Shown piece after piece: positions 1 through 10,515 of a DNA stretch of 64,000 nt. The DNA lies in NCBI RefSeq assembly GCF_902806445.1, contig NZ_LR760298.1, positions 992,001-1,056,000 of the forward strand, given 5' to 3'. Numbering within the stretch: the first letter of the stretch is position 1; each line of letters opens with the position of its first letter. The notes under the pieces are model-generated. The model was not told where the DNA came from. It did not search any database and saw nothing but the letters and a program-made list of their open reading frames with translations. Source of the stretch: Listeria sp. PSOL-1 (lineage in GTDB: Bacteria; Bacillota; Bacilli; Lactobacillales; Listeriaceae). The position numbers were made by a program, and so were the translations under genes.

Positions 1-82
1 AAATCACATCAACTAATTTTAATTTTTCTGTTACTTCACGCCTTGCTTTTGCCATATGTCCTGGAAACCATTGTATTGTCAT
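1..82 (-). CDS. rbgA: Ribosome biogenesis GTPase RbgA (YlqF), N-terminal fragment
   Basis: Only the first 27 codons are inside the window; the gene runs off the left edge. The peptide begins [17 protein letters not shown], which is the characteristic start of RbgA/YlqF, the circularly permuted GTPase that acts late in 50S subunit assembly. The start is ATG with an AGGGG ribosome binding site that overlaps the stop codon of the upstream signal peptidase gene, so it is probably co-transcribed and translationally coupled with sipZ. Identification rests on the N-terminus and the gene order. Confidence 0.88.
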   Translation of the reverse strand, partial: MTIQWFPGHMAKARREVTEKLKLVDVI

Positions 83-90
83 TTTTTCCC

Positions 91-630
91 CTACTTTATT
101 AATTTAGCATTTTTTAAAGGCCAGTAAGCAATCTGCACTTTGCCCATTATTTTTGTTTTTGGAATCGGTCCGATAATTCTACTGTCTTTACTTGCACGTC
201 GGTTATCTCCTAAGACAAAATAACTTTTTGTTGGTATTTTGCCTTCTTGAAGTTGCTCTTTTGTACTATAATCATCCGTTAGCGGGCCGTCTTCCATCTT
301 CTTCTGGTAATCGCTTAAATATGGTTCGCTATACTTTTTACCATTAATATAAAGCTGATCTTGTTTATATTCAATGACATCACCAGGGATCCCAATGACT
401 CGCTTAATATACTTATTTTTACCTTCTTGAAAGACGATGACATCAAAACGGTTAATTTTACCAAAGCGATTAATAATCACACGATCAGCATTATGAAGTG
501 TTGGCATCATGGAAACACCATCAACGAGTATAGGAATAAAAAGGTAAAAACGTATAAAAAGAGCAATAATAATGGCTACGACTGCGGCCCATATCCAACT
601 CCATAGCGCTTTTAAGTTTTTTTCTTTCAT
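91..630 (-). CDS. sipZ: Type I signal peptidase (SipZ-like)
   Basis: Membrane-bound serine protease that removes signal peptides from secreted preproteins. One N-terminal membrane segment (about residues 9-35) is followed by the catalytic box with Ser40 in VDGVSMMPT, the catalytic Lys76 in [11 protein letters not shown], and the GDNR...DSR box near the C-terminus. I place the start at the ATG at 630 (179 aa) because AGGGCGG lies 8 bases upstream; a GTG nine bases earlier is too close to that site. It is the last of three tandem paralogs and its stop overlaps the rbgA ribosome binding site. The name SipZ follows position (third gene, next to rbgA) as in Listeria monocytogenes. Confidence 0.9.
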   Translation of the reverse strand: MKEKNLKALWSWIWAAVVAIIIALFIRFYLFIPILVDGVSMMPTLHNADRVIINRFGKINRFDVIVFQEGKNKYIKRVIGIPGDVIEYKQDQLYINGKKYSEPYLSDYQKKMEDGPLTDDYSTKEQLQEGKIPTKSYFVLGDNRRASKDSRIIGPIPKTKIMGKVQIAYWPLKNAKLIK

Positions 631-666
631 CCTTTTCACCGCCCTAAAAAATACTCTTCTTAATGC

Positions 667-806
667 AGAAAGGACCAGGATATAAACGAAATAAATCGGC
701 GGTAAGCTGATCGCTTTTGCTCGATTTGTTGTGCTTGAAACACCTGCACTGCTGCTATATCTTTTTAAAAAATATAGCTAAATCGTTTTATATCCCAGTC
801 TTTTCT
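667..806. repeat. Long hairpin element, copy E1 (core-deleted form)
   Basis: Imperfect terminal arms at 667-689 and 783-806 are complementary (GATATA-AACGA against TCGTTTTATATC). The interior carries AAATAAATCGGCG followed by a GCTCGATTTGTTGTG stretch, both also found in the larger elements E2-E5, but without their central stem. It lies directly after the sipY stop codon and may terminate or attenuate transcription between sipY and sipZ. Confidence 0.6.
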
Positions 807-811
807 TTTAC

Positions 812-1366
812 CTATTTTTTTGAAAAGCTGATAACTACACCATCAACAGCAGATTCATCAATAAATCCGAACATGCGGCTATCCATGCTACCTTCACGAT
901 TGTCTCCTAAGACGAAAAGCTTACCTTTAGGAACTTTCTCATGACCGGTGATATCTTTTAAAGTAAATGTACTTCTGTTTGAACCTGGTTGACTATAAGT
1001 TGGCATGCCTTTTGCTAAATAATCTTCTTTATATTTTTTACCATTCACGTATAGCTTGCTATCTTTAAACTCAATTTTATCACCAGAAACTCCAATAACG
1101 CGTTTAATGAAATATGAACCTTCATCACCAGTTGAAGTTGGTGCATCAAATACGACTTTATCAAAACGATCTGGCTTTGTGATCTTTTCTATAAATAAAT
1201 GATTGCCATCTTGGTAAGTTGGCTCCATTGACCTTCCATCTACTTTAACTGGCGCAACAAGGAAAGTACGAACAAGCATTGCAACCGCAAAAGCCACTAC
1301 AATAACAAGTAACCAACTAACAATTTGATAGGTGATCGATTTCTTTGTTTTCACTTTATCTGTCAT
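812..1366 (-). CDS. sipY: Type I signal peptidase (SipY-like)
   Basis: Second of three tandem signal peptidases, 184 aa. N-terminal cytoplasmic tail rich in Lys, one membrane segment (about residues 15-40), Ser46 in VDGRSMEPT, Lys88 in YFIKRVIGVSGD, and a C-terminal box FVLGDNREGSMDSR. All catalytic residues are present, so it should be active. The start is ATG behind GAGAGGAAG at 6-base spacing. The 170 bases to sipZ contain a hairpin element, so the two genes may be partly uncoupled. The paralog name is assigned by position. Confidence 0.9.
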   Translation of the reverse strand: MTDKVKTKKSITYQIVSWLLVIVVAFAVAMLVRTFLVAPVKVDGRSMEPTYQDGNHLFIEKITKPDRFDKVVFDAPTSTGDEGSYFIKRVIGVSGDKIEFKDSKLYVNGKKYKEDYLAKGMPTYSQPGSNRSTFTLKDITGHEKVPKGKLFVLGDNREGSMDSRMFGFIDESAVDGVVISFSKK

Positions 1367-1438
1367 ATCTTGCTTCCTCTCGTAATCTATTTCTAAGCTA
1401 AAACTTATTTTCTGTTAGATTCATTATGCCATTTCTAT

Positions 1439-1996
1439 TTATTTTTGTAAAGAATCTCCGAAAGAAATAACTTTTCCAAGTACAGTTTTTTCTTTGATAA
1501 AACCAATATAACGGCTATCTTTGCTGATTCGTCTATTATCCCCTAGAACAAAAAGTTTGCCTTTAGGTACTTTTTTAAGGCCACCACAAGCTGGTAAATC
1601 GCTTAACTTAAAGCTTTCAGTTAAAAGGCCGCTTGAAAGTGATTCTTTTTCTTTATCTAAATAAGGTTCTTTATATTTTTTTCCATTAATGTAAAGCTCG
1701 TCATCTTTATATTCGATCTTATCACCAGGAAGCCCAATAACTCGCTTAATATATTCAGCATTTTTTTCATCTGGTGCTGGAAAAACGATAATATCAAATC
1801 GCTTTGGAGATGAAACTTTATTGATGAATAGATGCTCTCCGTCATGTAAGGTTGGATCCATTGAATCGCCATAAACCGTGACAGGTGAAATTAAAAAATA
1901 GCGAATACAAAAAGCAATAACTAATGCGATTAAAATGACTTTCATCCATCCCCAAATAACACGTGCTTTCGTCCCTTTCTTTTTCTCTTTACCCAT
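1439..1996 (-). CDS. sipX: Type I signal peptidase (SipX-like)
   Basis: First gene of the signal peptidase cluster, 185 aa. Lys-rich N-terminus, membrane segment about residues 15-38, Ser45 in VYGDSMDPT, Lys84 in YIKRVIGLPGD, and [14 protein letters not shown] near the end. A GGGAGAGG site lies 11 bases before the ATG. An extended -10 promoter upstream (2036-2044) and the clpX terminator beyond it show that the cluster has its own transcription start. Three paralogs in tandem is a Listeria hallmark. Confidence 0.9.
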   Translation of the reverse strand: MGKEKKKGTKARVIWGWMKVILIALVIAFCIRYFLISPVTVYGDSMDPTLHDGEHLFINKVSSPKRFDIIVFPAPDEKNAEYIKRVIGLPGDKIEYKDDELYINGKKYKEPYLDKEKESLSSGLLTESFKLSDLPACGGLKKVPKGKLFVLGDNRRISKDSRYIGFIKEKTVLGKVISFGDSLQK

Positions 1997-2035
1997 TTAA
2001 ATTAAAACCTCTCCCTCTTTACTCGTTATTGTTAG

Positions 2036-2044
2036 ATTATAGCA
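2036..2044 (-). promoter_or_regulatory. Extended -10 promoter for the sip cluster
   Basis: On the minus strand the sequence reads TGCTATAAT, a TGn extended -10 hexamer with a perfect TATAAT, about 40 bases before the sipX start. No good -35 is visible, as expected for extended -10 promoters. Confidence 0.6.
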
Positions 2045-2126
2045 TATATTATTTTCTACATATACTTATTGCCTTTAAATTTGTATTTTATACCCATGAA
2101 ATCGTCTTTGTTAAACACTTTATTAT

Positions 2127-2160
2127 TAAAAAAGCTGCTGGCATAGTAGCCAAGCAGCTC
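2127..2160 (-). terminator. Terminator of clpX
   Basis: Minus-strand GAGCTGCTTGGC pairs with GCCAGCAGCTT across a six-base loop and is followed by a T run, immediately after the clpX stop codon. Confidence 0.85.
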
Positions 2161-2167
2161 ATTTAAT

Positions 2168-3427
2168 TTATGCAGATGTCTTAATTGGAATAATTGAACC
2201 ATCGTCGAGTTGCAGCTTAGGTTCAGATTCGCCTGAAACAGCTTCTTTGGTGATAATACATTTTACAATATCATCACGCGTTGGAACTTCAAACATAACA
2301 TCAAGCATGATACCTTCAATAATTGATCTTAAGCCACGTGCTCCCGTTTTACGCTCAATAGCTTCTTTAGCAATCTCATTTAACGCCTCAGGTTCAAATT
2401 CAAGCTCAACGTTATCAAGCTCTAGCATTTTCTGATATTGTTTAACAAGTGCATTTTTTGGTTCGGTTAAAATTGAGATTAGAGCTTGTACATCTAATTG
2501 TTCCAGTGTTGCAATAACCGGTAACCTACCGATAAACTCAGGAATAAGACCAAACTTAAGTAGGTCTTCTGGGACAACTTTGGACAAATAAGTTTCTTCA
2601 TTTTTTAGTGAGATGCTATCTGTACCAAAACCGATCACTTTTTCACCCATTCGATTTTTAACGATTTGTTCAATACCATCAAATGCGCCGCCAACAATAA
2701 ATAAGATGTTACTTGTATCAATTTGGATGAACTCTTGATGCGGGTGCTTCCTGCCACCTTGAGGAGGAACACTAGCTACTGTACCTTCAAGAATTTTAAG
2801 AAGGGCTTGTTGAACGCCTTCTCCTGAGACATCACGTGTAATCGATGGGTTCTCTGACTTACGGGCAACTTTATCAATCTCATCGATATAAATAATGCCT
2901 TTTTCAGCTTTATCGACATCATAGTCAGCTGCCTGAATCAGTTTTAACAAAATATTTTCGACATCTTCACCAACGTAACCTGCTTCCGTTAGTGACGTCG
3001 CATCAGCTATTGCAAAAGGCACATTTAAAATACGAGCTAGCGTTTGAGCAAGAAGGGTTTTCCCACTTCCGGTTGGCCCAATTAAACAAATATTACTTTT
3101 TGAAAGCTCAACTTCATCTGTACTTGTTTCATTTGCATTAACGCGTTTATAATGATTGTATACAGCGACGGATAACGCCTTCTTAGCACGTTCTTGGCCG
3201 ATAACATAATCGCTTAAAATACGAAGAATTTCTTGTGGTTTTGGTACTTCTCCAAAGTCAACAAACTCAGAATTATTTAATTCTTCCTCAATGATTTCAT
3301 TGCATAATTCAATGCACTCATCACAGATATAAACTCCTGGGCCAGCCACTAATTTACGAACTTGATCCTGTGTTTTACCACAAAAGGAGCATTTTAATTG
3401 ACCTTTTTCATCATTAAATTTAAACAA
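2168..3427 (-). CDS. clpX: ATP-dependent Clp protease ATP-binding subunit ClpX
   Basis: AAA+ unfoldase that recognises substrates and feeds them to ClpP. The N-terminal zinc-binding domain has Cys pairs in CSFCGK and CDECIELC; Walker A is GPTGSGKT; Walker [10 protein letters not shown] and the C-terminal small AAA+ domain follow. The reading frame is open further upstream, but the real start is a TTG at 3425-3427 with AAGGGGTG six bases before it, giving [13 protein letters not shown] and 419 aa, the usual ClpX length. It sits between tig and the sip cluster, and has its own terminator. Confidence 0.95.
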   Translation of the reverse strand: MFKFNDEKGQLKCSFCGKTQDQVRKLVAGPGVYICDECIELCNEIIEEELNNSEFVDFGEVPKPQEILRILSDYVIGQERAKKALSVAVYNHYKRVNANETSTDEVELSKSNICLIGPTGSGKTLLAQTLARILNVPFAIADATSLTEAGYVGEDVENILLKLIQAADYDVDKAEKGIIYIDEIDKVARKSENPSITRDVSGEGVQQALLKILEGTVASVPPQGGRKHPHQEFIQIDTSNILFIVGGAFDGIEQIVKNRMGEKVIGFGTDSISLKNEETYLSKVVPEDLLKFGLIPEFIGRLPVIATLEQLDVQALISILTEPKNALVKQYQKMLELDNVELEFEPEALNEIAKEAIERKTGARGLRSIIEGIMLDVMFEVPTRDDIVKCIITKEAVSGESEPKLQLDDGSIIPIKTSA

Positions 3428-3546
3428 AATATTCACCCCTTCGCATAGGATTGGTCTTTTGAACATATTTGCATAGGTATGTTCATTTATCATATCACTT
3501 GTTGATTATTATGTACATTATTTAATCTAAAACATAGTAGAAGACG

Positions 3547-3681
3547 CGCAAATGCTTGCATTTCAAAGGTTTGACAGAGTGATCAAAACGCTTTTGCAGA
3601 CTTTTCATGTGGTGAGTCCATCATGATAAAAGGACGCATAGCGAAATGATGCTGTCAAACCTTTAAATTCAAACGTTTTAC
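3547..3681. repeat. Long hairpin element, copy E6
   Basis: An arm with AAAGGTTTGACAG near 3580 pairs with CTGTCAAACCTTT near 3655, and the outer parts (GCAAATGCTTGCATTT and AATTCAAACGTTTT) also pair imperfectly. Layout resembles the E2-E5 elements but with a different stem sequence. It lies between the end of tig and the clpX leader. Confidence 0.5.
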
Positions 3682-3704
3682 TCGAATTATATCAAGCTAC
3701 TTCA

Positions 3705-4991
3705 TTATTTCTCTACAGCTTGATCTACTAGAAGATCTGTTGCTTTGCGGATTTTAATATCTTCTTTTAGCTCGCTTAAATTCCCTAAAGCTTTTAAGAC
3801 AGCACTTTTTTCCATGTTGTATTTTTCAGCAAGTGTTGTCACTTCATCATCTACTTCTTTTTCGGATGGCTCAATTTTTTCAGCTTTAGCAATCGCTTCA
3901 AGAACAAGATTCATTTTCACGCGTTTTTCAGCATCTTTTTCCATTTGTTCGTGCATTGCTTCTTCAGTTTGCCCAGTAAATTGGTAGTAAAGGTCTGGTG
4001 TTAAACCTTGAGCTTCTAAATCTTGCGCAAAATGATTCATTAAGTGATCGGCTTCGTGATGAATCATTGCATGCGGAATATCCACTTCAGCATTTTCAAC
4101 GGCTTTAGCAATCACTTCGTCTTTTTTTCCTTGAACAGCCGCTTCTTCTTTGGCATCTTTTAGGCGCTTTGTTACTTTTTCTTTTAGTTCTGCAACGGTT
4201 TCGACTTCGGAATCAATGTCTTTTGCAAGTTCGTCATCTAATTCAGGTACTTCTTTTGTTTTAATTTCGTGAACTTTTACTTTAAAGACAACTGGCTTTC
4301 CAGCTAAATCTTCGGCATGGTATTCTTCTGGGAAAGTTACATTCAGTTCTTTTTCTTCACCAGTTTTAATTCCCACTAATTGTTCTTCAAATCCTGGAAT
4401 AAATTGACCAGATCCAAGCTCAAGTGAGAAGTTTTCTGCTTGACCACCTTCAAAAGCCACACCGTCTTTAAGTCCTTCAAAATCGATCACAACTGTATCG
4501 CCTGATTCCGCGGCTTGATCTTCATCTTTTACAACGAGGTCGGCTTGGCGTTCTTGTAATGTTTTAAGCTCGGCTTCTACTTCCGCATCTTTTAATTCAG
4601 CATCTTGTTTGGCTACTTCAAGACCTTTGTATTCACCAAGTTTTACTTCAGGTTTTACAGTTACTTCAGCAGAAAGTTTCCAGTTTTCATCCTTTTCCAT
4701 TGATTCAACATTAACTTGTGGGGTATCAACAGGCTCGATTCCAGCTTCTTCGACTGCTTTAGAATAAACCTCAGGAAGCATAATATCCAAAGCATCTTGA
4801 TAAAGTGCTTCTTCTCCAAAGCGTTGGTTAAAGATTTGACGTGATACTTTTCCTTTACGAAAACCGGGCACATTAATCGTTTTACGTACTTTTTGGAATG
4901 CACGATCTAAACCCGTTTTAATTTCTTCTTGGCTAATTTCAAAAGTAAGGGTCCCAATGTTTCCTTCTTTTTTTTCCCAATTTACTGACAT
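3705..4991 (-). CDS. tig: Trigger factor
   Basis: Ribosome-associated chaperone and peptidyl-prolyl isomerase, 428 aa. The N-terminal ribosome-binding domain contains the signature NVPGFRKGK near residue 45; a FKBP-type PPIase domain follows ([11 protein letters not shown] through [10 protein letters not shown], about 160-245), then the long helical C-terminal domain. ATG with GGAGGG upstream. A plausible promoter (TTTCAA, 17 bases, TATCAT) lies near 5060-5090, followed by a small TATGGC/GCCATA hairpin in the leader. tig-clpX adjacency is conserved in Bacillales. Confidence 0.95.
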   Translation of the reverse strand: MSVNWEKKEGNIGTLTFEISQEEIKTGLDRAFQKVRKTINVPGFRKGKVSRQIFNQRFGEEALYQDALDIMLPEVYSKAVEEAGIEPVDTPQVNVESMEKDENWKLSAEVTVKPEVKLGEYKGLEVAKQDAELKDAEVEAELKTLQERQADLVVKDEDQAAESGDTVVIDFEGLKDGVAFEGGQAENFSLELGSGQFIPGFEEQLVGIKTGEEKELNVTFPEEYHAEDLAGKPVVFKVKVHEIKTKEVPELDDELAKDIDSEVETVAELKEKVTKRLKDAKEEAAVQGKKDEVIAKAVENAEVDIPHAMIHHEADHLMNHFAQDLEAQGLTPDLYYQFTGQTEEAMHEQMEKDAEKRVKMNLVLEAIAKAEKIEPSEKEVDDEVTTLAEKYNMEKSAVLKALGNLSELKEDIKIRKATDLLVDQAVEK

Positions 4992-5101
4992 GGTATATTC
5001 CCTCCAACATCGATTTAGTTCAATTCACTGCTCTTATGGCAAGTTTCAGCCATACTAATTCATGATAGCATAAATTACATTGTATTGAAAACAAGAAACC
5101 G

Positions 5102-6016
5102 TTAAATTAATGAATTTCGCTCATAATTTTCTAAGGTATGGATAAATGCTAATGCTTTTTCTAATTCAGGATCTTTTATTCTATCTATTTTGTTAGCATC
5201 TTGATATAAATCCTCCGCCCACTTTAGATAAGCTTCGACCCACAACTCGACTCTATTCGGCTCAAAAGTAAACGGATAGACCATAAACAAATGTCGATCA
5301 ACGGTTGTTAAAAGCTGCTCCAATAATATGGGGTTTTCATTCTCTAACCTTTTATCAAGCTCCTTTTTTAATATGTTAATAAAGTCGGACTTTTCAAGTT
5401 TACTTGGATTAAAACTTCCTTCTAAATTCAGTTTAGTTATTAAAAATTCTTCATTACTGTTTGCAATTTCTAGCAACTCAAAAATAACAGTCTTCACGTA
5501 AGGTGACAACTCATCATTTTGTAAAAAATCACGAAAAAAAGGAACATAATTTGAAATATCTGTTGTTTGAATCCCTCGTAAAAAAACGAGCTGCTCTGGC
5601 ACTGAAATCTCTAAAAATTGGCCGATAACATGCTCGTCCACTCTTTTTTTAGGAAACAAAATCACATTATTTCGGGTTGGCTCTTTTTTTGCAACCCCTG
5701 ATTTTGCCATAAAATCACGAACTAATGTAAAGTACGTATCGATCTGACCTGTTTGCAGATAGCTCGTTGAAAGCTCAGCTAAAACCTGTTTGGAATAACC
5801 ATATTCTAACAAAAAGGTCTGGCCAATCTGGAGTGCTTGTGTAAATTCTTCTAATTGATTATAAATTTGTAAAAGCAACACCACAGCTTTTTCATCAGCC
5901 GTATTCTCTTCGTGCAAATTCTCTAAAAAAACAATCGCGTGTTGCACTTCTGAGTAGCTTAAACTTGAGATCCCTTCTTTTAAAAAACGTGTAATAATCT
6001 CGGGAAACTGTGTCAT
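5102..6016 (-). CDS. TPR-type protein of the YsoA family
   Basis: 304 aa, predicted cytoplasmic, mostly helical. The N-terminal third looks like tetratricopeptide-type helical hairpins (for example AIVFLENLHEENTADEKAV and IYNQLEEFTQALQIGQTFL). Bacillus subtilis has a TPR protein, YsoA, at this place beside tig, so I assign it by position and fold type. Function is not established. It starts 30 bases after proA with AAAGGAG and ATG, so it may be the last gene of a proB-proA transcript. Confidence 0.7.
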   Translation of the reverse strand: MTQFPEIITRFLKEGISSLSYSEVQHAIVFLENLHEENTADEKAVVLLLQIYNQLEEFTQALQIGQTFLLEYGYSKQVLAELSTSYLQTGQIDTYFTLVRDFMAKSGVAKKEPTRNNVILFPKKRVDEHVIGQFLEISVPEQLVFLRGIQTTDISNYVPFFRDFLQNDELSPYVKTVIFELLEIANSNEEFLITKLNLEGSFNPSKLEKSDFINILKKELDKRLENENPILLEQLLTTVDRHLFMVYPFTFEPNRVELWVEAYLKWAEDLYQDANKIDRIKDPELEKALAFIHTLENYERNSLI

Positions 6017-6046
6017 TCAGTAGAACTCCTTTTTTCATTATTAACT

Positions 6047-7291
6047 TTACCTTATTTGTCCCTCACCAAAAATGATATATTTTGTTGATGTAAGTTCTGA
6101 AAGCCCCATCGGTCCGCGTGCATGAAGCTTTTGTGTACTGATTCCAATTTCCGCCCCAAAACCAAATTCAAAGCCATCAGTAAAACGAGTCGAAGCATTA
6201 ACATAAACCGCAGCCGCATCGATTTCTCTTTGAAATTTTTGAGCAGCAAAATAATTTGTTGTTACGATAGCTTCTGAATGTTTTGTTCCATAATAATTAA
6301 TATGTGCAACCGCCTCATCAATAGACTGAACGACCTTTATTGCTAAAATAAAATCTAAAAATTCCGTTTGAAAATCTTCATCTGTTGCTAGCTTAGCTTG
6401 GCTTAAGTAATTTAAAGCATGCGCATCTGCTCGAAGTTCAACATGATAAGGCGCTAATGCTTGTTCGATTTCTGGCAAAAACTTTGCAGCAACATCTTCA
6501 TGAATAACAAGTGTTTCGATCGCATTACAAACGGAAGGGCGTGAACACTTCGCATTAACTGTAATGTTTATCGCCATCTCTTTTTCAGCATCTTGATCGA
6601 TATACACATGACAATTTCCTGTTCCCGTTTCAATGACAGGTACTGTGGCCGTTTCTAAAACACTTTGGATGAGCTTAGACCCTCCTCTTGGAATAAGTAC
6701 ATCAAGGAAACGATTTAAGCGCATTAATTCTTGCGCGGTTTCTCTAGAGGTATCTTCAATTAATTGTACACTATCCACTGGAAACCCAGAATGCGCTAAA
6801 GATTCTCTAATCACTCCAACCAGTGCTTGATTCGAATGGATCGCATCACTTCCACCACGTAAAATGACTGCATTCCCTGTCTTAAAACAAAGAACAGCTG
6901 CATCTACAGTCACATTAGGACGTGATTCATAGATAATACCAATAACGCCAAGCGGTACTTTCTTTTTACCAATCGAAAGACCTGCTTCATTTTGCCACAT
7001 ATTGGTAACTTCGCCAATTGGATCTTTTAGACTGGCTACTTGTTTTACGGCTTCTGCCATTTCTGCTACTCGTTCTTTGGTTAAACGCAGACGATCAAGC
7101 ATCGCCTCTACGATTCCTTTTTTCTTTGCTACCATTAAGTCTTTTTGGTTAGCCTCTAAAATGCGCTCTTCTTCTTGTAATAATTTTTCAGAAAGAGCAA
7201 CAAGCGCTGCGTTCTTTTTATTTGTTTCGGCTAAAGAAAGCGATTGACTGGCTTCTTTTGCCGCTTTCCCTTTTAAAATGAGTTCAGACAC
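6047..7291 (-). CDS. proA: Gamma-glutamyl phosphate reductase
   Basis: Second step of proline synthesis: NADPH-dependent reduction of gamma-glutamyl phosphate to glutamate semialdehyde. 414 aa, typical length. Family features are visible: [19 protein letters not shown] in the nucleotide-binding half, [10 protein letters not shown], and the [12 protein letters not shown] segment with the catalytic cysteine. The start overlaps the end of proB by 8 bases, so the two are translationally coupled; ProB and ProA usually form a complex that channels the labile intermediate. Confidence 0.96.
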   Translation of the reverse strand: MSELILKGKAAKEASQSLSLAETNKKNAALVALSEKLLQEEERILEANQKDLMVAKKKGIVEAMLDRLRLTKERVAEMAEAVKQVASLKDPIGEVTNMWQNEAGLSIGKKKVPLGVIGIIYESRPNVTVDAAVLCFKTGNAVILRGGSDAIHSNQALVGVIRESLAHSGFPVDSVQLIEDTSRETAQELMRLNRFLDVLIPRGGSKLIQSVLETATVPVIETGTGNCHVYIDQDAEKEMAINITVNAKCSRPSVCNAIETLVIHEDVAAKFLPEIEQALAPYHVELRADAHALNYLSQAKLATDEDFQTEFLDFILAIKVVQSIDEAVAHINYYGTKHSEAIVTTNYFAAQKFQREIDAAAVYVNASTRFTDGFEFGFGAEIGISTQKLHARGPMGLSELTSTKYIIFGEGQIR

Positions 7292-8114
7292 CAGACATAT
7301 CCTCCTTTATTTCTTTCGACTCAGCAAATAATGTTCCGATTTTTTTTCCATCTAAAATATCAAAAATCAATTTCGGGTTCTCACCGTTTGTTAAAATCAT
7401 CTTCTGACCAGATTTAAGACAATAATCAGCAGCCGCTAGTTTTGTAAGCATGCCACCTGTTCCAAAATCTGAACCTTTTCCACCTGCAAGCATTTCGAGA
7501 TTTGGTGTAATCGCGTTAATCTCATGAAACATTTTTGCAAGTGGATTTTGAGTTGGATCGCTTTCATAAAAACCATTTATATCTGAAAGCATAATTAGCA
7601 AAGAAGCATCAACTAGGCGAGCAACGATGGCAGATAATCGATCATTATCACCAAATTTAGTAATGTGCTCAATTTCATCAACTGAAACTGTATCATTTTC
7701 ATTAACGATTGGAATAATTCCTTGTTCAATTAATGTATTTAATGTATTAATAACATTTTCCCTACTCGTTGGATAGTCTATAACATCGCGTGTAAGGAGA
7801 ACTTGCCCAACCGTATAACCAAGTTCACCAAAAAACTTACTATAAATATGCATAAGCTCACTTTGCCCGACTGCTGCAACGGCTTGTTGTTCTGGAATTG
7901 ACTTTGGTCGCTCTTTTAATCGCAATTTTCGTGCCCCCACACCAATTGCACCAGAAGATACAAGGACAACTTCTTTCCCTTCGTTACGAAGTTCTGATAA
8001 AACCATCGCTAAACTTTCAATTCTTCGTAAATTTATATTTCCGTTTGCATGCATTAATGTACTGGTTCCTACTTTAATGACAATTCGCTTACAATTTTTT
8101 AAAGTTCTGCGCAT
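7284..8114 (-). CDS. proB: Glutamate 5-kinase
   Basis: First step of proline synthesis, phosphorylating glutamate. 276 aa with amino acid kinase motifs [32 protein letters not shown] and [11 protein letters not shown]. It lacks the C-terminal PUA domain found in many longer ProB proteins (about 365 aa); the short form is common in Firmicutes. GAGAGGA lies upstream of the ATG. No T-box or riboswitch fits in the roughly 100 bases before it. Confidence 0.95.
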   Translation of the reverse strand: MRRTLKNCKRIVIKVGTSTLMHANGNINLRRIESLAMVLSELRNEGKEVVLVSSGAIGVGARKLRLKERPKSIPEQQAVAAVGQSELMHIYSKFFGELGYTVGQVLLTRDVIDYPTSRENVINTLNTLIEQGIIPIVNENDTVSVDEIEHITKFGDNDRLSAIVARLVDASLLIMLSDINGFYESDPTQNPLAKMFHEINAITPNLEMLAGGKGSDFGTGGMLTKLAAADYCLKSGQKMILTNGENPKLIFDILDGKKIGTLFAESKEIKEDMSGV

Positions 8115-8211
8115 AACTTAATATCCTCTCTTCCATACTAATTTTATTTTACACAAATTTAGCGATTTTGGAAGTGCTTTTTTTCAAAAAAAATACCCCT
8201 TGGAAAAGCGG

Positions 8212-8640
8212 TATCATTTTAAGGCATTAAATTTCTCAGCTTGCTCCATTGAAAATCGCAAGCTATCGATAAGATATTGCGCTGAAAGATCCGTAATCAC
8301 TTCACCAGAGAAGGTAAGTCCTTCTTCGTTTTCAATGTCTTCGCAAATTTTATCCATTCGATATTTAATATCTTTACTCACTGCTTCATCAGATAATTTA
8401 TACGAAGGAATACTATTTTCTCCTAACAAATAATCGACACTGACGTCGTAAAGGGCAGCAATCTGTGTAAGCCGTTCTAAATCTGGCTCACGAATCCCAT
8501 ATTCCCAGTTCCCATAAGTTGAAGGGGCTTTTAATCCTAACCGTCTCGCTGTTTCTGCTTTCGTCCAACCTTTTTTCTCTCTAAGTAAAGTTAAACGTTT
8601 GTTCAGTTTTGGCAAGTTCATTCACTCCTTGGTTTGTTGT
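8212..8640. repeat. Inverted repeat arm IR-L (429 bp)
   Basis: The reverse complement of this segment matches 13980-14408 almost base for base, about 12-14 differences in 429 positions, half of them in one short stretch near the start of the gene. Similarity stops sharply outside these limits. Each arm contains one whole XRE regulator gene with its ribosome binding site. The arms enclose about 5.3 kb with the trehalose genes. Confidence 0.92.
8214..8621 (-). CDS. XRE-family helix-turn-helix regulator, copy 1
   Basis: 135 aa. An N-terminal HTH (about residues 8-65: LREKKGWTKAETARRLGLKAPSTYGNWEYGIREP in outline) is followed by a short C-terminal region of unknown role. Start choice is uncertain: AAGGAG is only 3 bases before the ATG at 8621 but 9 bases before an in-frame TTG two codons later. 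It is nearly identical to the gene at 13999-14406 (differences N/S, K/R and R/K near the N-terminus). It lies between proB and treA on the minus strand. Target genes are not evident. Confidence 0.85.
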   Translation of the reverse strand: MNLPKLNKRLTLLREKKGWTKAETARRLGLKAPSTYGNWEYGIREPDLERLTQIAALYDVSVDYLLGENSIPSYKLSDEAVSKDIKYRMDKICEDIENEEGLTFSGEVITDLSAQYLIDSLRFSMEQAEKFNALK

Positions 8641-8778
8641 TATATCTTGCTTTCCCGTTTTTAAACTTTATTGATTAGCAAAATATACATTAAAGTTTAT
8701 TCTTTTACAATTATATAACAACTTAGTGAATTTAGCTACAAATTGACATGACTCCACGATTCCTATTTTTAATGATAC

Positions 8779-8850
8779 AAAAAGCTTGGAGATCGAAACG
8801 ATGTAATCAAGCGTTATCACTGAATTAATTCGTTTATATCCAAGCTTTTT
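8779..8850. terminator. Terminator-like hairpin after treA
   Basis: AAAAAGCTTGG at 8779-8789 pairs with CCAAGCTTTTT at 8840-8850 around a long, partly paired loop. It lies just beyond the treA stop and is symmetrical, so it can work in both directions. Confidence 0.7.
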
Positions 8851-8857
8851 ATAAGAT

Positions 8858-10510
8858 TTAATCCTGCCGAATGACAGCTAAAGTTTCATAAGGCTTCAAC
8901 TTTATTTGTTTTGTAAGTTCTTGTCGATCACTGTTGCTTAATAAAATTTCTGCCTCTAAAAAATGGTCAGGCAATTGGAGCTGTACAGGTTCCTCTCCGT
9001 AGTAGTGGATTGTAAGTAATTCTGTTGTATCATTTTTACGTAAATAGCTAATCACTCGCTCTTGTTCTAAATAAAGAGGTATGTAGCTTCCTTTTTGAAT
9101 GACATCGAGTTCTTTACGCAGCTGAATCAGTTTTTTATAGAAGTAAAAGATACTTTGCTCATTTGTTACACTTTCCGCTACGTTGATCCATTTTTTACTA
9201 TCTGAAATAGGGTAAAATGGTTCAACACTCGAAAAACCAGCATAATGCGAAGAATCCCATTGCATCGGAATTCGACTATTATCACGTGAACGCTCTTTAA
9301 TAATATTCATTGTTTCCTGTTCAGTGAAGCCATCATTTTGGAGAATGTTGTAATGATTGATTGTTTCAATGTCACGATACTTATCAATTTCTGTAAATTT
9401 TGGATTAATCATTCCAATCTCTTCGCCCATATAAACATAAGGTGTTCCGCGCATAAAGTGAATCGTTGCTGCAAGAAGTGTTGCCGCCTGGTAATGGTAC
9501 TCTGACTTATCAGAGACAAAACGCCCAAGTGCCCGCGGTTGATCATGATTATTCCAAAAAAGAGCATCCCAACCTCCCCCATCTGCCATCTCTATTTGCC
9601 ATGAATGAAAAAGTTCTTTTAACTCAGCAAAACGCACACGATCAAGCTGCCATTTTTTACCATCTTTATAGTCTACTTTTAAATGATGGAAATGAAACAC
9701 CATATTGAGCTCTTTTTCATTTGGATTGCTGTAGCGAATGCAGTTTTCTACATTTGTAGAAGACATCTCGCCTACTGTTACTAAGCTCAAAGGACCAAAT
9801 GTGCTTGCATGAAGTTCTTTTAAATAGTGATGAATCTTAGGTCCATCTGTATAAAAACGCTTGCCATCACCTAAAAGATCATCCTCAAAGCGGGCTGGTT
9901 TTGAAATTACATTTAAGACATCTAAACGAAATCCCGACACACCTTTTGTCATCCAAAAGTGGACAACATCATAAAGCGCTTGACGAACATTCCTATTTTC
10001 CCAATTCAAATCCGCTTGAGTCACGTCATAAAGATGCAAATAATATTCATTTTTATTCGGGAGCTTTTCCCAAGCGCTACCGCCAAATTTTGATTCCCAG
10101 TTTGTCGGGGCTGAGCCATCCGAACGGCCTTCTCGGAAATAATAAAAATCGCGATAATATGGATCTCCTGCTAAAGCTTTTTGAAACCATTCATGCTCTG
10201 TTGATGTATGATTCAAAACCAGATCAATCATAATCCCCATTTGTCTTTTTTTGGCTTCGGAAACGAGTTCTTCAAAATCAGCCATCGTCCCAAACAGTGG
10301 ATCAATTGCGGTATAATTAGAAATATCATACCCATTGTCATTTTGCGGGGAAGGATAGAAAGGGTTAATCCAAATCATCTGAATACCAAGTGACTGAATG
10401 TAATCAAGTTTTGCAGTAACCCCAGGAATATCGCCTACCCCATCTTTATTGGTGTCATAAAATGAACGTGGATAAACCTGATAAATGGTCATGCTTGCGA
10501 TATCTTTCAT
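8858..10510 (-). CDS. treA: Trehalose-6-phosphate hydrolase
   Basis: Cytoplasmic GH13 enzyme that splits trehalose 6-phosphate, delivered by the PTS, into glucose and glucose 6-phosphate. 550 aa, as usual for TreA/TreC. GH13 regions are visible: DLVLNHTS, GFRLDVLNV with the nucleophile Asp, VGEMSS with the acid/base Glu, and WNNHDQPR. The order of conserved regions and pairing with treB favour this over oligo-1,6-glucosidase. It begins 6 bases after the treB stop, with AAAGAGG inside the treB end as ribosome binding site, so the two are one operon. Confidence 0.93.
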   Translation of the reverse strand: MKDIASMTIYQVYPRSFYDTNKDGVGDIPGVTAKLDYIQSLGIQMIWINPFYPSPQNDNGYDISNYTAIDPLFGTMADFEELVSEAKKRQMGIMIDLVLNHTSTEHEWFQKALAGDPYYRDFYYFREGRSDGSAPTNWESKFGGSAWEKLPNKNEYYLHLYDVTQADLNWENRNVRQALYDVVHFWMTKGVSGFRLDVLNVISKPARFEDDLLGDGKRFYTDGPKIHHYLKELHASTFGPLSLVTVGEMSSTNVENCIRYSNPNEKELNMVFHFHHLKVDYKDGKKWQLDRVRFAELKELFHSWQIEMADGGGWDALFWNNHDQPRALGRFVSDKSEYHYQAATLLAATIHFMRGTPYVYMGEEIGMINPKFTEIDKYRDIETINHYNILQNDGFTEQETMNIIKERSRDNSRIPMQWDSSHYAGFSSVEPFYPISDSKKWINVAESVTNEQSIFYFYKKLIQLRKELDVIQKGSYIPLYLEQERVISYLRKNDTTELLTIHYYGEEPVQLQLPDHFLEAEILLSNSDRQELTKQIKLKPYETLAVIRQD

Positions 10511-10515
10511 AAATA

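Noticed and set aside
3428..3493. Longer ClpX start upstream
   Set aside because: The TTG at 3427 has AAGGGGTG at the right distance and gives the standard 419-residue protein.
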